Shown here in pieces: positions 44,451 through 54,598 of a stretch of 64,000 nt of DNA. The stretch covers positions 248,001 through 312,000 of the forward strand of contig NZ_CP022112.1 in assembly GCF_000730165.1 (NCBI RefSeq), in the 5' to 3' direction. The position numbers and the translations under genes are program-made. Every line of letters starts with the position of its first letter. The stretch's first letter is position 1. The notes beneath the pieces were generated by a model that made no database searches, had not been told where the DNA came from, and saw nothing but the letters and a program-made list of their open reading frames with translations. The DNA is from Nitrospirillum viridazoti CBAmc. Lineage in GTDB: Bacteria; Pseudomonadota; Alphaproteobacteria; Azospirillales; Azospirillaceae.

Positions 44451-47400
44451 TCAGAATCCGGTGCCCCCGATCTGGGCGGTGGAGCCACCGACGATGGTGC
44501 CGGTGGTGATGGTGCCGGCGCCGGCGCTGTTGACGATGGTGCCGCTGGTGTGTTCGTAGCCGATCAGCAGGCCGGCATAGTTCGGCGGGTTGCTGGTCAG
44601 GACGTCGCTGACACTGCCGCTGTTCACCACCGTGCCGCTGTTGTTGCCGATGAGGCCGCCGACGAAGCTGAGGCCCGAGACGGTACCGCTGCTGCGGCTG
44701 TCGGTGACCGTGCCGGCGTTGGTGCCCACCAAGCCGCCGACCGAATTGTCGGTCTGGGCGTTGACGTTGCCGGTGGCGTAGCTGTGGCTGATCAGGCCGT
44801 TGTTCCTGCCCACCAAGCCACCGATCGCCCCGCTTTCCGGGGCGTTGAAGACGTCGCCGGTGGCGTAGCTGTCGGTGATGGTGCCTTCATTGGTGCCGAC
44901 CAGCCCGCCGATCTCACCATCCCGCCCGCCGGAGGAGACGGTGCCGCCGGCGTGGCTGGCGGCGACCAAGCCCAAATTCTCACCCACCAGGCCGCCCACG
45001 GCGTCACCCCGGGCGCTGCCCAGCACGGTGCCCAGGGCGTAACTGTTGGTGACCGTGCCGCTGTTGGACCCCACTAGGCCGCCCAGGCCATAGCTGCCGT
45101 AGCCGCTGTCCCTGATGGCGCCGGTGGCGTAGCTGTTGCTGACCAGTCCCAGGTTCTGCCCCACCAGCCCGCCGACATAGACGCCGGCATAGCCGGGGAA
45201 GGTGGTGACGCCCGCGACCGTGTCGCTGATGGTGCCGCTGGCGTGGCTGTCGCTGATGGTGCCGCTGTTGACGGCCACCAGCCCGCCGACGCGATAGTTG
45301 GCGTTGATGTCGCCGCTGGCCCAGGCACGCCGGATGTCGCCGCTGTTCAGCCCGACCAGCCCGCCGACGGTACCGGACGTCTGGGCGATGATGGCGCTGG
45401 TGGCGGAACTGTCGGTGATGGTGCCGCTGTTCGACCCCGCCAGGCCCCCGATCATCAGGCCACCGGTGCCGGCGCCGCCGGCCACGCTGATGGTGGCGCC
45501 GGCCTGGTCGCCGCCCAACAGGCCGCTGTTGGTGCCCACCAGGCCGCCCACCCCTTGGGCCAGGGTACCGGTGTTGACCAGGCCGGTGGCGTAGCTGCTG
45601 GTGATGGTGCCGCCGTTGGTTCCGGCCAGTCCGCCGACCCCGTTGACGCTGTTGCCCACCGTCACGACGCCCAGGGCGAAGCTGTGGTTGACCAGGCCGC
45701 CATTCTGGCCCACCAGCCCGCCGACCCCGCTGACGCTGTTCCCCACCTGCACGGCGCCGGTGGCGTAGGCGTCGGTGATGGTACCGGTGTTGCCGCCCGC
45801 CAGGCCGCCCAGGGCTTGGCCCCCGTTGCCGGCCGTCACCCGGCCAGTGGCATGGCTCTGCCCGATCGTCCCGCCGCTGTTGAGGCCGACCAGTCCGCCG
45901 ATGTCGGTGCCGGCCACCAGGCCGCTGTCGTCGCGGGCGGTGACGGCGCCGTTGGCGTGGCTGGTGGTGATGACACCATAGTTCACGCCGATCAGGCCGC
46001 CGGTCGAGCTGGTGCCCTCCACGCTGCCGGTGGCATAGCTGTCCGTGACCACGCCCCGGTTGAAGGCCACCAGGCCGCCCACCGTCTGCGGTCCGGCGAT
46101 GGTGCCGGCGAAGCGGGCGATGACGCTGCCGGTGGCGTGGCTGGCGCTGATGGTGCCGTAGTTGTAGGCCGCCAGGCCGCCCAAATTGCTGGTGCCGCCG
46201 ACATCGCCGGTGGCGTAGCTGCCGGCGATGGTGCCGTATGTGCCGTTGGTGTTGACCAGGCCGGCGGCGTTGGTGACGGCGTCGCCGGCATGGCTGCCGG
46301 TGATCAGGGCGTCGTTCACGCCCACCAGGCCGGCCACGCCGTTACCCAGCATGCCGCCGGCGGCGTAGGAATTGGTGATGGCGCCCAGCTGGTTCAGCCC
46401 CACCAGGCCGCCCCAGCCGGCGCTGTAGGCGGTGTCCGCCACGGTGACGGTGGCCGCCGAATAGCTGTCGATGATGGTGCCGGCGAGGGACAGCGGCGGC
46501 GGCCAGTGCGGGTCGAACAGCCGGACGAAGCCGTTCTGGCCCACCAGGCCGCCCACTTGGCTGGCATTGGGGCCGGCGGCGACGGTGCCCAACGAGAAGC
46601 TGCTGAAGATGCGGCCCTGGTTGTCGCCCACCAGGCCGCCGACGTTGGCGGACAGGCTGCCGGTCGTCACCCGGTTCACGGTGTAGCTGTCGATGATGGT
46701 GCCGCTGTTGCCGCCGGCCAGGCCGCCGATGCCGCTGCCTGGCATAGGTGGCGGTGTGATGTTGAGGACGGTGCCGTCGTCCGGCAGGTCGTTGTCGCCG
46801 CCGGTGCGGGTGCCCGTTGTCACGCTGCCCAGGGCATAGCTGGCGCTGATCAGGCCGTCGTTCTGGCCCACCAGGCCGCCGATGCGGGTGGTGTGGTCGC
46901 CGGCGCTGACCGCCACGGCGGCGTGGCTTGAGGCAATGGTGCCCGCGTTGGTGCCGGCCAGCCCCCCCACCCGTTCCGACCATAGGCTGGTCAGCGCGAT
47001 GGTGCCCGTGACCTGGCTGTTGGTGATGGTGCCGGCGTTCCAGCCGGCGATGCCGCCCACATTCTGGGTGCCGCTGGCGTTGACCGCCGTCAGCGACACG
47101 TCGTTCAGCGTGCCGGAATTGCCGCCGAACAGGCCGACATAGCTGAAGCCGCCGCCACCCACGGTCAGGTTGGCGATGCCGTGGCCCAGGCCCTGGAAGG
47201 CGCCGGAGAAAGGTGTCGTGCCATTGCCCACGGCGGTGTAGGCGAAGCCGCCCATGTTCAGGTCGGCATTCAGGGCGTAGTGGCCGGCCAAATCGTCGGC
47301 CATGGCCTGCAACTGTGCCGGAGTGTTGACCAGGGTGTAGGCCTGGCCCTGGATGGACAGGCCGTCGCCCGGGGCGGCCAGCGTGACCTTGGCGCCCTGG

Positions 47401-48791
47401 TTCACGTCCAGGCCGCCGCTGCCCCCCTGGGCCGGGTTCAGGGCCAAGCCGGCGGCGGTGGCGCCGCCGTGGCGAATGTCGGCGCTGACGGTGATATTGC
47501 GATAGGCATTCAGGGTCAGGCTGTTGGGCCCGGTCCAGGCTATGGCGCCCGCCACCAGGATGTCGCCGTTCCCCGTGCCGCTCGCGCCGGTCTGCAGGGT
47601 GACGTTGGTGGTGGCCAGGGCCGTTTCCACCGTGCCGCTGCTGACGGCGCCGGGGCCGCCGGGGCCCACGACCAGGTCGGCCGGGTCCAGCAGCCAGGTG
47701 CCGGTATGGCCGTGCAGGGCGGTGGTGTCGACATGGATGTCGGCGATGGACAGGGTGGCGCCTGAGGTCTCGACGGTGCCGCCATCACCGCCGGCCGCAC
47801 CCGCCTTGGCGCTCAGCGTGCCGGCGACGGTGGTCACGCCCTCCGACTTCAGGCGGATGGTGCCACCGTCACCCGCACCCGCGCCGTCGGCGGCGATGGT
47901 GCCGCCGCTGTCGATCCCGGTCGAGGCCTCCAGCGTCACCACGCCGCCGTGGCTGGTCAAGGCGCTGGCCTCGATGACGCCGGTGTTGTTGATAACGCCG
48001 CCCAGCAAGGCGTCCGCCGACTTGGCGGCCAGCACGACCTGGCCATCGGGGGCCGCTATCATCTGATGGTTCACGATCAGGGTCCGGATGGCGGCCGGGT
48101 CCACCGCCACGCTGACGCCCCCCTTATCGCCCTTCGGATCAAAGGTCAGGGTCACCTTTTCGCCGGCCGCCAGCACCACGCTGCCCAACTTGGCGGTGAT
48201 GACGCCGTCGTTGATCACCTCTGGCGCCAGCAGGCCGACATAGCCGCCGCTGGCCGCCGTCAGCGCGCCCTGGTTGGCGACCGTGGCGGTGCTGCCGTTG
48301 CGCTGGAAGGTGTAGGTGCCGGCCATGAAGTCCTGGTTGGCGATATCCAGGGTGGAGGCGACCAGGCCGCCGACGTTGACGCTGGCGCCCTGGCCGAAGG
48401 TGATGCCGGCGGGGTTGACGATGAAGATCTGCCCGTTGGCCGTCAGCTTGCCCAGGATTTCCGACGGGATGCCGCTCAGCACGCGGTTGAGGGCGGCGGA
48501 GGCCGGCCCAGGCTGGTGGAAGGTGACGCCGGCGTTGCCACCGATGCTGAAGTCCTGCCAAGTGATGACGGCGCGCGGACTGGTCTGGTTGACCGTCATG
48601 GCGGCGCCGGACTGGCTGATGCTGGCGCTGCCCGCCGCCACGCTGCCGCCGGTCGGCAGGGTGCTTGGGGCCACTGGGGTGGGGCCGGTTTGGGCATGGC
48701 CCGCCGCCGGCCATAGGGCGGCGGAGGCCAGCAACAACAGGCGCAAGCGGGCCGGGCGTTTAGGCGTGGGCTGGAGACGCAGGTCCCTCAT
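44451..48791 (-). CDS. Filamentous-haemagglutinin-type secreted protein with about 28 GLUG repeats
   Basis: The 1446-residue protein has a signal peptide (LRLLLLASAALWPAAGHAQ) and a two-partner-secretion (haemagglutination-activity) domain, about residues 35-270, with TWQDFSIGGNAGVTFHQPGPASAALNRVLSG and the NPxGI hallmark IVNPAGITFGQGASVNVGGLVAST. A linker follows, then from about residue 490 to the end about 28 GLUG repeats of type VGGLVGxNxGxITxSYATGxV. These build a beta-helix or similar repetitive fold, and occur in surface adhesins and IgA1-protease-like proteins. The ATG at 48791 has GAGGG 7 bases upstream. No TpsB transporter is encoded in the window, so export depends on a partner elsewhere. 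There is no C-terminal anchor, and the protein just ends after the last repeat. Confidence 0.85.
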   Translation of the reverse strand: MRDLRLQPTPKRPARLRLLLLASAALWPAAGHAQTGPTPVAPSTLPTGGSVAAGSASISQSGAAMTVNQTSPRAVITWQDFSIGGNAGVTFHQPGPASAALNRVLSGIPSEILGKLTANGQIFIVNPAGITFGQGASVNVGGLVASTLDIANQDFMAGTYTFQRNGSTATVANQGALTAASGGYVGLLAPEVINDGVITAKLGSVVLAAGEKVTLTFDPKGDKGGVSVAVDPAAIRTLIVNHQMIAAPDGQVVLAAKSADALLGGVINNTGVIEASALTSHGGVVTLEASTGIDSGGTIAADGAGAGDGGTIRLKSEGVTTVAGTLSAKAGAAGGDGGTVETSGATLSIADIHVDTTALHGHTGTWLLDPADLVVGPGGPGAVSSGTVETALATTNVTLQTGASGTGNGDILVAGAIAWTGPNSLTLNAYRNITVSADIRHGGATAAGLALNPAQGGSGGLDVNQGAKVTLAAPGDGLSIQGQAYTLVNTPAQLQAMADDLAGHYALNADLNMGGFAYTAVGNGTTPFSGAFQGLGHGIANLTVGGGGFSYVGLFGGNSGTLNDVSLTAVNASGTQNVGGIAGWNAGTITNSQVTGTIALTSLWSERVGGLAGTNAGTIASSHAAVAVSAGDHTTRIGGLVGQNDGLISASYALGSVTTGTRTGGDNDLPDDGTVLNITPPPMPGSGIGGLAGGNSGTIIDSYTVNRVTTGSLSANVGGLVGDNQGRIFSSFSLGTVAAGPNASQVGGLVGQNGFVRLFDPHWPPPLSLAGTIIDSYSAATVTVADTAYSAGWGGLVGLNQLGAITNSYAAGGMLGNGVAGLVGVNDALITGSHAGDAVTNAAGLVNTNGTYGTIAGSYATGDVGGTSNLGGLAAYNYGTISASHATGSVIARFAGTIAGPQTVGGLVAFNRGVVTDSYATGSVEGTSSTGGLIGVNYGVITTSHANGAVTARDDSGLVAGTDIGGLVGLNSGGTIGQSHATGRVTAGNGGQALGGLAGGNTGTITDAYATGAVQVGNSVSGVGGLVGQNGGLVNHSFALGVVTVGNSVNGVGGLAGTNGGTITSSYATGLVNTGTLAQGVGGLVGTNSGLLGGDQAGATISVAGGAGTGGLMIGGLAGSNSGTITDSSATSAIIAQTSGTVGGLVGLNSGDIRRAWASGDINANYRVGGLVAVNSGTISDSHASGTISDTVAGVTTFPGYAGVYVGGLVGQNLGLVSNSYATGAIRDSGYGSYGLGGLVGSNSGTVTNSYALGTVLGSARGDAVGGLVGENLGLVAASHAGGTVSSGGRDGEIGGLVGTNEGTITDSYATGDVFNAPESGAIGGLVGRNNGLISHSYATGNVNAQTDNSVGGLVGTNAGTVTDSRSSGTVSGLSFVGGLIGNNSGTVVNSGSVSDVLTSNPPNYAGLLIGYEHTSGTIVNSAGAGTITTGTIVGGSTAQIGGTGF
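44520..47140. repeat. GLUG-coding DNA repeat array
   Basis: About 28 imperfect coding repeats of roughly 75-120 bases, with recurring GGCCACCAGGCCGCC-like and GTTGGTGATGGTGCC-like words, lie in the 3' two thirds of the haemagglutinin gene. Two repeat flavours tend to alternate, one with GLIS/GLVS and one with GTIT/GTVT after the conserved GGLVGxN. The array could shorten or lengthen by recombination. Confidence 0.7.
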
Positions 48792-49072
48792 GGTGAATCC
48801 CTCGGGGTTCCCTCCCGCCTGGTGCCGCCGGCGGGCTGACGCGGGGGAGGACGCCGAGGGGCGCGGGGCCGGACAGGCGCGCGTGCGACAACCGCGCTGG
48901 CGAAACCAGCGTGGTCGGAAATCAGTCGCTTTTCTAAGAAGGCGCGGGGTGCGCGCGGCTGGCGGCGGTGGCCTTTTTGACGGCGTGGCTCCCTGCCTGC
49001 GATAGTAGGCGCGGCGCCACTGGCCGGCCTGTGACCAACCGGTGGCAATCAACCTTTGGCTGCGCGCCCGGA

Positions 49073-50788
49073 TCAGGGGCGCACCGCCCCCTCCAGCAGT
49101 TCGAACACCTCGCTTCCCCGGCCCGCCAGGATGCCCTTGGCGGAATAGAGGGCGGTGCCCACCACCTGGGCCATTTCCACCTTGGGCGGCATCACCAACT
49201 CATACCGGTCGACCTTCACATCCAGCAGGGCGGGGCCGGGGGTGGACAGCCAGTCGCGCACGGCGTTGTCCAGGTCCTGCGGCCGTTCCACGCGGCGCCC
49301 CCAGAGGCCGATGGCCTCCGCCACCCGGGCGAAATTGGGATTTTTCAGGTCGGTATAGGCATCCAGCAAGCCCTCCACCTTCTGTTCCAACTCCACGAAG
49401 CCCAGCGAGCCGTTGTTGTACACCACCACCTTGATGGGCAGGTTTTCCTGCACCGTGGTCAGCAGATCGCCCATCAGCATGGCCAACCCGCCGTCGCCGG
49501 AGAGGGAGATGACCTGCCGGCCGGGGAAGGCGGCCTGGACGCCCAGGGCTTGGGGCATGGCGTTGGCCATGGTGCCGTGGCTGAGGCTGACGACAGTGCG
49601 ATTTTGGCCCGTGGCCGGCACATGGCGCAGGCACCACACCATGGGCGACCCGCCATCGGCGGTGTAGACGGCGTCAACGGCGGCGTGGCGGGCCACGGTC
49701 TCCGTCAGGTATTGCGGGTGGATGGTATCGCCCTCGCCGGCCACGGCGCGCTTCTCCAGCTTGGCATCGGCCTTGGCGGCATGGTCCAGCGCCGCGTTCA
49801 GGAAGGTGCGATCCTCACGCGGGGTCAGGCGCGGCAGCAGCGCCTCCAGCGTCGGCGCCACATCGCCCACCACGCCCAGGTCCACGGGGTGGCGACGGCC
49901 CAGGTGGGCGCCGTCGATGTCCACCTGGATGATGGTGGCCTTCTGCGGATAATACTGCCGCCAGGCGAAGTCGCAGCCCAGCAGCAGCAGGGTGTCGCAG
50001 TCCATGAGCGCCTGGTAGCCGCCGGCCGTGCCGAAGATGCCGGTCATGCCCACGTCATAGGGGTTGGCCGGCTCCAGAAAGTCCTTGGCGCGGGAGGTGC
50101 GCGCCACCGGCGCCTGCAACCGTTCCGCTAGCGCAACGACCTGGTCGTGGGCGTTTTCGCATCCCGCGCCGCCATAGATGGCGATCTTGCCGCCGGCGTT
50201 CAGAAGCTCGGCCATGCGGTCCAACTCGCCATCGCTGGGCCGCACCACCGGGCGCGTGCGGTGGGCGGTGAAGGAAGGTTCCTCCGGCGCGTCGGCGCTG
50301 GAGACGTCGACGGGCACGATCAGCACGGCCACGCCGCGCTTGGTCAGCGCCGCCTGCGCCGCCATGGCCGTCATGCGCCGCGCCTGGGTGGGGGTGCGGA
50401 CCTCTTCGCAAAAGACGCTGGCGGCCTTGTACACCGCCTTGAAGTCCACCTCCTGCGGGAAGTCGAAACCCAGCTCGTCCCGCGTAATCTGGCTGGCGAT
50501 CAGCACCACGGGGGCGCGGTTGCGGTGGCTTTCATACAGGCCGTTGATGAAGTGCAGGCCGCCCGGTCCGCACGATCCGGCGCACAGGGCCAGCTCGCCC
50601 GTCAGCAGGGCGTCGGCCCCGGCCGCCATGGCGCCCGCCTCCTCATGGCGCACATGGATCCAGCGCATCTCGCTGCGGCGGATGGCGTCGGTGACATGGT
50701 TCAGGGTGTCTCCCGGCACGCCATAACAACGCCGGGCGCCGGCGTCGAATAGGGTTTCCACGATGATGTCGGCGACGCTGCGGCTCAT
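49073..50788 (-). CDS. poxB: Pyruvate dehydrogenase (quinone), PoxB
   Basis: The 571-residue protein is almost identical in length to E. coli PoxB (572) and has the thiamine-diphosphate plan: catalytic Glu49 or Glu50 in HVRHEEAGAMAAGADALLTGELALCAGSCGPGGLHFINGLY, FAD domain in the middle (GAGCENAHDQVVALAERL; DTLLLLGCDFAWRQYYP) and the TPP motif GDGGLAMLMGDLLTTVQENLPIKVVVYNN (about residues 427-455). It oxidatively decarboxylates pyruvate to acetate and CO2, passing electrons to ubiquinone at the membrane. GGAGGAAGAGG precedes the start. It is divergent from the fumarase gene (245-base gap) and would consume pyruvate made by the lactate genes. Confidence 0.92.
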   Translation of the reverse strand: MSRSVADIIVETLFDAGARRCYGVPGDTLNHVTDAIRRSEMRWIHVRHEEAGAMAAGADALLTGELALCAGSCGPGGLHFINGLYESHRNRAPVVLIASQITRDELGFDFPQEVDFKAVYKAASVFCEEVRTPTQARRMTAMAAQAALTKRGVAVLIVPVDVSSADAPEEPSFTAHRTRPVVRPSDGELDRMAELLNAGGKIAIYGGAGCENAHDQVVALAERLQAPVARTSRAKDFLEPANPYDVGMTGIFGTAGGYQALMDCDTLLLLGCDFAWRQYYPQKATIIQVDIDGAHLGRRHPVDLGVVGDVAPTLEALLPRLTPREDRTFLNAALDHAAKADAKLEKRAVAGEGDTIHPQYLTETVARHAAVDAVYTADGGSPMVWCLRHVPATGQNRTVVSLSHGTMANAMPQALGVQAAFPGRQVISLSGDGGLAMLMGDLLTTVQENLPIKVVVYNNGSLGFVELEQKVEGLLDAYTDLKNPNFARVAEAIGLWGRRVERPQDLDNAVRDWLSTPGPALLDVKVDRYELVMPPKVEMAQVVGTALYSAKGILAGRGSEVFELLEGAVRP

Positions 50789-51033
50789 GCCTCTTCCTCC
50801 TCTGTGGACGGGGCAATAACGCCGGAAGGGGGCAGGAAGGTTCCGGGTGCGGCGAAGCCGCGCATGCTGGTTGGCCGGACTGGTTGGGGTGTCAACATAA
50901 GGGGGACGTGTTGCGCGCGGCGCAGATGACAGGGGCGGACGGGTGGCGTAAGGTCCCCGCCGGCCACGGGAGCCGCCCGTGACCAGGGTCCGCCGGAACG
51001 CACCGGCCGGGCCGGATTATCGGGAGAGCCCCA

Positions 51034-52659
51034 ATGCCAGACGTCGGCGGTGAAAGCCGGGAGTTCACGCTGTTCCCCGTGGCCAAGGACGCCACCAGCT
51101 ACCGCAAGCTGACCAGCGACTACGTGTCGACCACGACCTTCGACGGGGAAGAGGTTCTGAAGGTCGAGCCTGAGGGCCTGCGTCTGCTGGCCGAACAGGC
51201 CTTCATCGACATCAACCACCTGCTGCGCCCCGGCCACCTGGCCCAGCTGCGCGCCATCCTGGACGATGCCGAGGCGTCGCCCAACGACCGCTTCGTGGCG
51301 CTGGACCTGCTGAAGAACGCCTCCATCGCCGCCTCGGGCATCCTGCCCATGTGCCAGGACACCGGCACCGCCATCATCATGGGCAAGAAGGGCCGCCGCG
51401 TTTGGACCAAGGGCGGTGACGAGACCGCGCTCGGCAGTGGCGTGCTGGACGCCTACGCCAAGCGCAACCTGCGCTACAGCCAGGTGGCGCCCCTGTCCAT
51501 GTACGAGGAAAAGAACACCCGCACCAACCTGCCGGCGCAGGTGGACATCTACGCGGAAGGCGACGACGCTTATAAGTTCCTGTTCATGGCCAAGGGTGGC
51601 GGTTCGGCCAACAAGACCTTCCTGTTCCAGGCCACGCCCTCGGTGCTGGCACCCGACCGGCTGCTGCCCTTCCTGGAAGAGAAGATCAAGTCGCTGGGCA
51701 CTTCGGCCTGCCCGCCCTACCACTTGGCCATCGTCATCGGCGGCACCAGTGCCGAGATGAACCTGAAGACGGTGAAGCTGGCCTCGGCCCGCTATTACGA
51801 TGGCCTGCCCACCCAAGGCTCGGAAAGCGGCCACGCCTTCCGCGACCTGGAGATGGAGGCCGCCGTCCACAAGCTGAGCCAGACCATGGGCATCGGCGCG
51901 CAGTTCGGTGGCAAGTACTTCTGCCACGACGTGCGGGTCATCCGCCTGCCGCGCCACGGCGCCTCGCTGCCCATCGGCATCGGCGTGTCGTGCTCGGCCG
52001 ACCGCCAGGCCCTGGCCAAGATCACCCGCGACGGCATCTTCCTGGAGGAACTGGAGCACGATCCCGCCCGCTTCCTGCCGGAGATCGACGACAGCCAGCT
52101 GGCGGGCGAGGTGGTCAAGATCGACCTTAACCGGCCCATGTCGGAAATCCGCGAGACCCTGTCGCGCTATCCCATCCGTACCCGCGTCTCGCTGACCGGC
52201 CCGCTGATCGTGGCCCGCGACAGCGCCCACGCCCGCCTGCGCGCCGGGCTGGAGGCGGGGCAGCCGCTGCCGGATTACTTCAAGAACCATCCCATCTATT
52301 ACGCCGGCCCTGCCAAGACGCCGACGGGCTACGCCTCCGGCTCCTTTGGGCCCACCACGGCCGGCCGCATGGACAGCTTTGTCGACCAGTTCCAGGCGGC
52401 GGGCGGTTCCTTCGTCATGCTGGCCAAGGGCAACCGCAGCCCGGCGGTGCGCGAGGCATGCAAGAAGCACGGCGGCTTCTACCTGGGCAGCATCGGCGGC
52501 GCCGCCGCCCGCCTGGCCCAGGATTGCATCAAGAAGGTGGAATGCATCGCCTTCGAGGATCTGGGCATGGAAGCCATCTGGCGCATCGAGGTGGAGGACT
52601 TCCCCGCCTTCGTCGTCATTGATGACAAGGGCAACGACTTCTTCCAGGAATTCACCTGA
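51034..52659 (+). CDS. fumA: Class I fumarate hydratase
   Basis: The 541-residue protein is a class I (Fe-S, oxygen-sensitive) fumarase of FumA/FumB type. Three cysteines for the 4Fe-4S cluster are in place: Cys107 in PMCQDTGT, Cys226 in [14 protein letters not shown] and Cys320 in [10 protein letters not shown]. The C-terminal half ([66 protein letters not shown]) is the tartrate-dehydratase-like beta part fused in the same chain. It hydrates fumarate to malate in the TCA cycle. GGGAGAG lies ahead of the ATG, and a terminator follows the stop. Confidence 0.96.
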   Translation: MPDVGGESREFTLFPVAKDATSYRKLTSDYVSTTTFDGEEVLKVEPEGLRLLAEQAFIDINHLLRPGHLAQLRAILDDAEASPNDRFVALDLLKNASIAASGILPMCQDTGTAIIMGKKGRRVWTKGGDETALGSGVLDAYAKRNLRYSQVAPLSMYEEKNTRTNLPAQVDIYAEGDDAYKFLFMAKGGGSANKTFLFQATPSVLAPDRLLPFLEEKIKSLGTSACPPYHLAIVIGGTSAEMNLKTVKLASARYYDGLPTQGSESGHAFRDLEMEAAVHKLSQTMGIGAQFGGKYFCHDVRVIRLPRHGASLPIGIGVSCSADRQALAKITRDGIFLEELEHDPARFLPEIDDSQLAGEVVKIDLNRPMSEIRETLSRYPIRTRVSLTGPLIVARDSAHARLRAGLEAGQPLPDYFKNHPIYYAGPAKTPTGYASGSFGPTTAGRMDSFVDQFQAAGGSFVMLAKGNRSPAVREACKKHGGFYLGSIGGAAARLAQDCIKKVECIAFEDLGMEAIWRIEVEDFPAFVVIDDKGNDFFQEFT

Positions 52660-52694
52660 TCCGGAAGGTGTTGCGGCCCATACGCGACTTGAGG

Positions 52695-52726
52695 AAGGCC
52701 GGTCCCGTCGGGATCGGCCTTTTTCT
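52695..52726 (+). terminator. Rho-independent terminator after fumA
   Basis: AGGCCGGTCCC pairs with GGGATCGGCCT (11 pairs with one G-U) around a short GTC loop and runs into TTTTTCTT. It begins about 36 bases after the fumarase stop. Confidence 0.85.
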
Positions 52727-52923
52727 TCAAACCGTGCAAACCCGCGCGGCCGAACTGGCACGCCGCCTGGGAGTTATGGGTGAAGCCACCGCATCGACCG
52801 CGGATTGAAGTTCCCGGCGTTTCCACCATTATGCGTATGCCAATCGGGCGGCCTTAGCCTTTTCTTAACCACGCGCCTTCTAAGCTGCGGAAATTGGATC
52901 GGGACAGCATGGAGGCAGTTGCC

Positions 52924-54528
52924 ATGCCGGGGTTGTTGAGCCGCATCATCGCCTGGTTTTCGGAAGAGCCGGCGCCCGGCGCCGGGCGTGGCATGATGGT
53001 TCCCAGTCCCGATGCCGCCCTTGATCTGGGCACCGGTGGCTTGGCCCCGGACGAGGTTGTCTTCCGCCAGCGTCTCAAGGCCGTGCTGGGGCCGCGCAAG
53101 GCCGCCGCCGCCGGCTGTGTCCAGTTCGTCGGCCTGGAAAGCCTGAAGGAAAAGCTGGGGCCGCGCTGGAACGGGGTACAGGCCAGGGTGCACGGCATGA
53201 TCGAGAAGCTGTTGCGTCAGAACCTGGCGGCGGATGACGTCTTTTATGGCTACGGCACCGAGACCTACGTGGTGGTCTTCGCCCGGCTGAATCCCGTCCA
53301 TGCCGGCCTTGTGTGCGCCAAGGTGATGCAGGAGTTGCAGCGCCTGCTGTTGGGCGAGCCTGACCTCGCCAGCATCGTCGTACGCACGGCCGCGCGCGAG
53401 GCATCGGGCGACCTCGTGCTGAAACCCGAGCGGCTGGCTGACCTCCTGACCAGGATGGTGGCGCAGATCCAACCCACGGCGCCGCTGGCGGCGGCCGGCG
53501 GTACGGCCGAAACACCGGAACAGCCGCTGTCCTCGCGCCGGTCCCTGGCGCCTCAGCCAACGTCGCAAGCCCTCCTTTCGCAGTCGCCCCCTTCGCAGTC
53601 TCCGCTGTCGCAGGCCCCGGTTTCGCAGGCCCCCCTGTCGCAGGCGCAGGCTGCGGCCGCGCTGGCCGAAGTTGGGCAGGGACGGGCCGTGGCCGCGGCC
53701 ACCACCAAGGGCGGCGACGATGACCCCTGGGCCCATTTGCGCCCGGTGTTGGGCCCGCTGGAGGTGGTGTACCGCCCCGTGTGGGACGTGCGGGGCCAGG
53801 CGCTCAGCCTCTACATTGCCAGCCCCCGCCGCCAGCGGGTGGGCGGGCGCCATCATGTTTATGGCTATGACACGCTGACGCCACCGGCCGGCGGTGTCGC
53901 CTCCGCCGGCACCGCCAACGGGTTGCAGGAAATCCTGGATCTGGATCGCGAGACCCTGCGGCAGGCGGTGGACGCGTATCTGGAGCTGTACGATAACCGT
54001 TTCCGCTATTACCTGGCCCTGCCGGTGCATTTTGAGACGCTGGCGGGAACGGGCCGCCGCCGCGCCTATCTGGATCTGGCCAGCCATATCCCGGCCCATC
54101 TGCGACCCTTCATTACCTATCAGCTGATGGGGGTGCCGGACGGCGTGCCGGTGGGCCGGCTGACCGAACTGGTCAGCGCCCTGCGGCCCCTGGGCCGGGG
54201 CGTGACGGTTTGCGCGGACTTGTCACTCCAGGCCCAGGCCACCTTCGCCGCCGCGGGCGTGAAGGGGGTGAACGTCTCCCTCGGCGGCTTCGTCCCGCGC
54301 GGCCGGCTGGTCCAGGATCTCTATCTCGCGGGGGCGGAGGCCCGCCGTCGCGGGCTGCACATCCTGGTCGACGGCATCGACACGCCGGAGATGGAACAGG
54401 TGGCGGAAGAAGCGGGCTGCACCTTCATGACGGGCGACCTGATCGGCCCGTGGGTGGATTTCCCGGGCCATGCCACCCGCCTGTCACGCTCCGACGTTCT
54501 CGACCAGGCCCTGCCGCTGGACCGCTGA
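52924..54528 (+). CDS. Degenerate GGDEF/EAL-like signalling protein
   Basis: The 534-residue protein has two faintly recognisable domains. Residues about 45-165 (QFVGLESLKEKLGPRWNGVQARVHGMIEKLLRQNLAADDVFYGYGTETYVVVFARLNPVHAGLVCAKVMQELQ) recall a GGDEF fold but lack the GGDEF signature. Residues about 290-530 recall an EAL domain: the end VDGIDTPEMEQVAEEAGCTFMTGDLIGPW mimics the EAL close of AEGVET...GCDxxQGYLxGxP, but the EAL motif and metal residues are missing. A Ser-Gln repeat linker joins them. It is likely a non-catalytic sensor or scaffold in cyclic-di-GMP or related signalling. The ATG at 52924 is chosen for its GGAGG site 8 bases upstream; ATG 52909 is an alternative. Confidence 0.6.
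   Translation: MPGLLSRIIAWFSEEPAPGAGRGMMVPSPDAALDLGTGGLAPDEVVFRQRLKAVLGPRKAAAAGCVQFVGLESLKEKLGPRWNGVQARVHGMIEKLLRQNLAADDVFYGYGTETYVVVFARLNPVHAGLVCAKVMQELQRLLLGEPDLASIVVRTAAREASGDLVLKPERLADLLTRMVAQIQPTAPLAAAGGTAETPEQPLSSRRSLAPQPTSQALLSQSPPSQSPLSQAPVSQAPLSQAQAAAALAEVGQGRAVAAATTKGGDDDPWAHLRPVLGPLEVVYRPVWDVRGQALSLYIASPRRQRVGGRHHVYGYDTLTPPAGGVASAGTANGLQEILDLDRETLRQAVDAYLELYDNRFRYYLALPVHFETLAGTGRRRAYLDLASHIPAHLRPFITYQLMGVPDGVPVGRLTELVSALRPLGRGVTVCADLSLQAQATFAAAGVKGVNVSLGGFVPRGRLVQDLYLAGAEARRRGLHILVDGIDTPEMEQVAEEAGCTFMTGDLIGPWVDFPGHATRLSRSDVLDQALPLDR
53563..53649. repeat. 15-base tandem repeat coding for Ser-Gln-x-Pro-x
   Basis: Five 15-base units start TCGCAG or TCGCAA and code for SQALL, SQSPP, SQSPL, SQAPV, SQAPL, followed by a partial sixth. 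They lie in frame in the linker of the degenerate GGDEF/EAL-like protein, so copy-number change would alter linker length without a frameshift. Confidence 0.75.
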
Positions 54529-54598
54529 GCGGTCCATTGCCGGTTCTGCCCGGTGAACGGCGCGGATCCGGTAAACGTTCTTGACCAGGTCGGTGGCG

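Noticed and set aside
45243-46931. A 562-codon plus-strand frame across the GLUG region
   Set aside because: It is the reverse complement of a repetitive coding array; the repeats explain the openness.
44520-47140. Regular DNA repeats considered as a CRISPR array
   Set aside because: Repeats are imperfect, in frame, protein-coding (GLUG) and without constant direct repeats and unique spacers; no cas genes are near.
50785-52761. A 658-codon minus-strand frame opposite the fumarase gene
   Set aside because: fumA has all cluster cysteines and a good ribosome-binding site on the plus strand; the reverse product is not like any protein.
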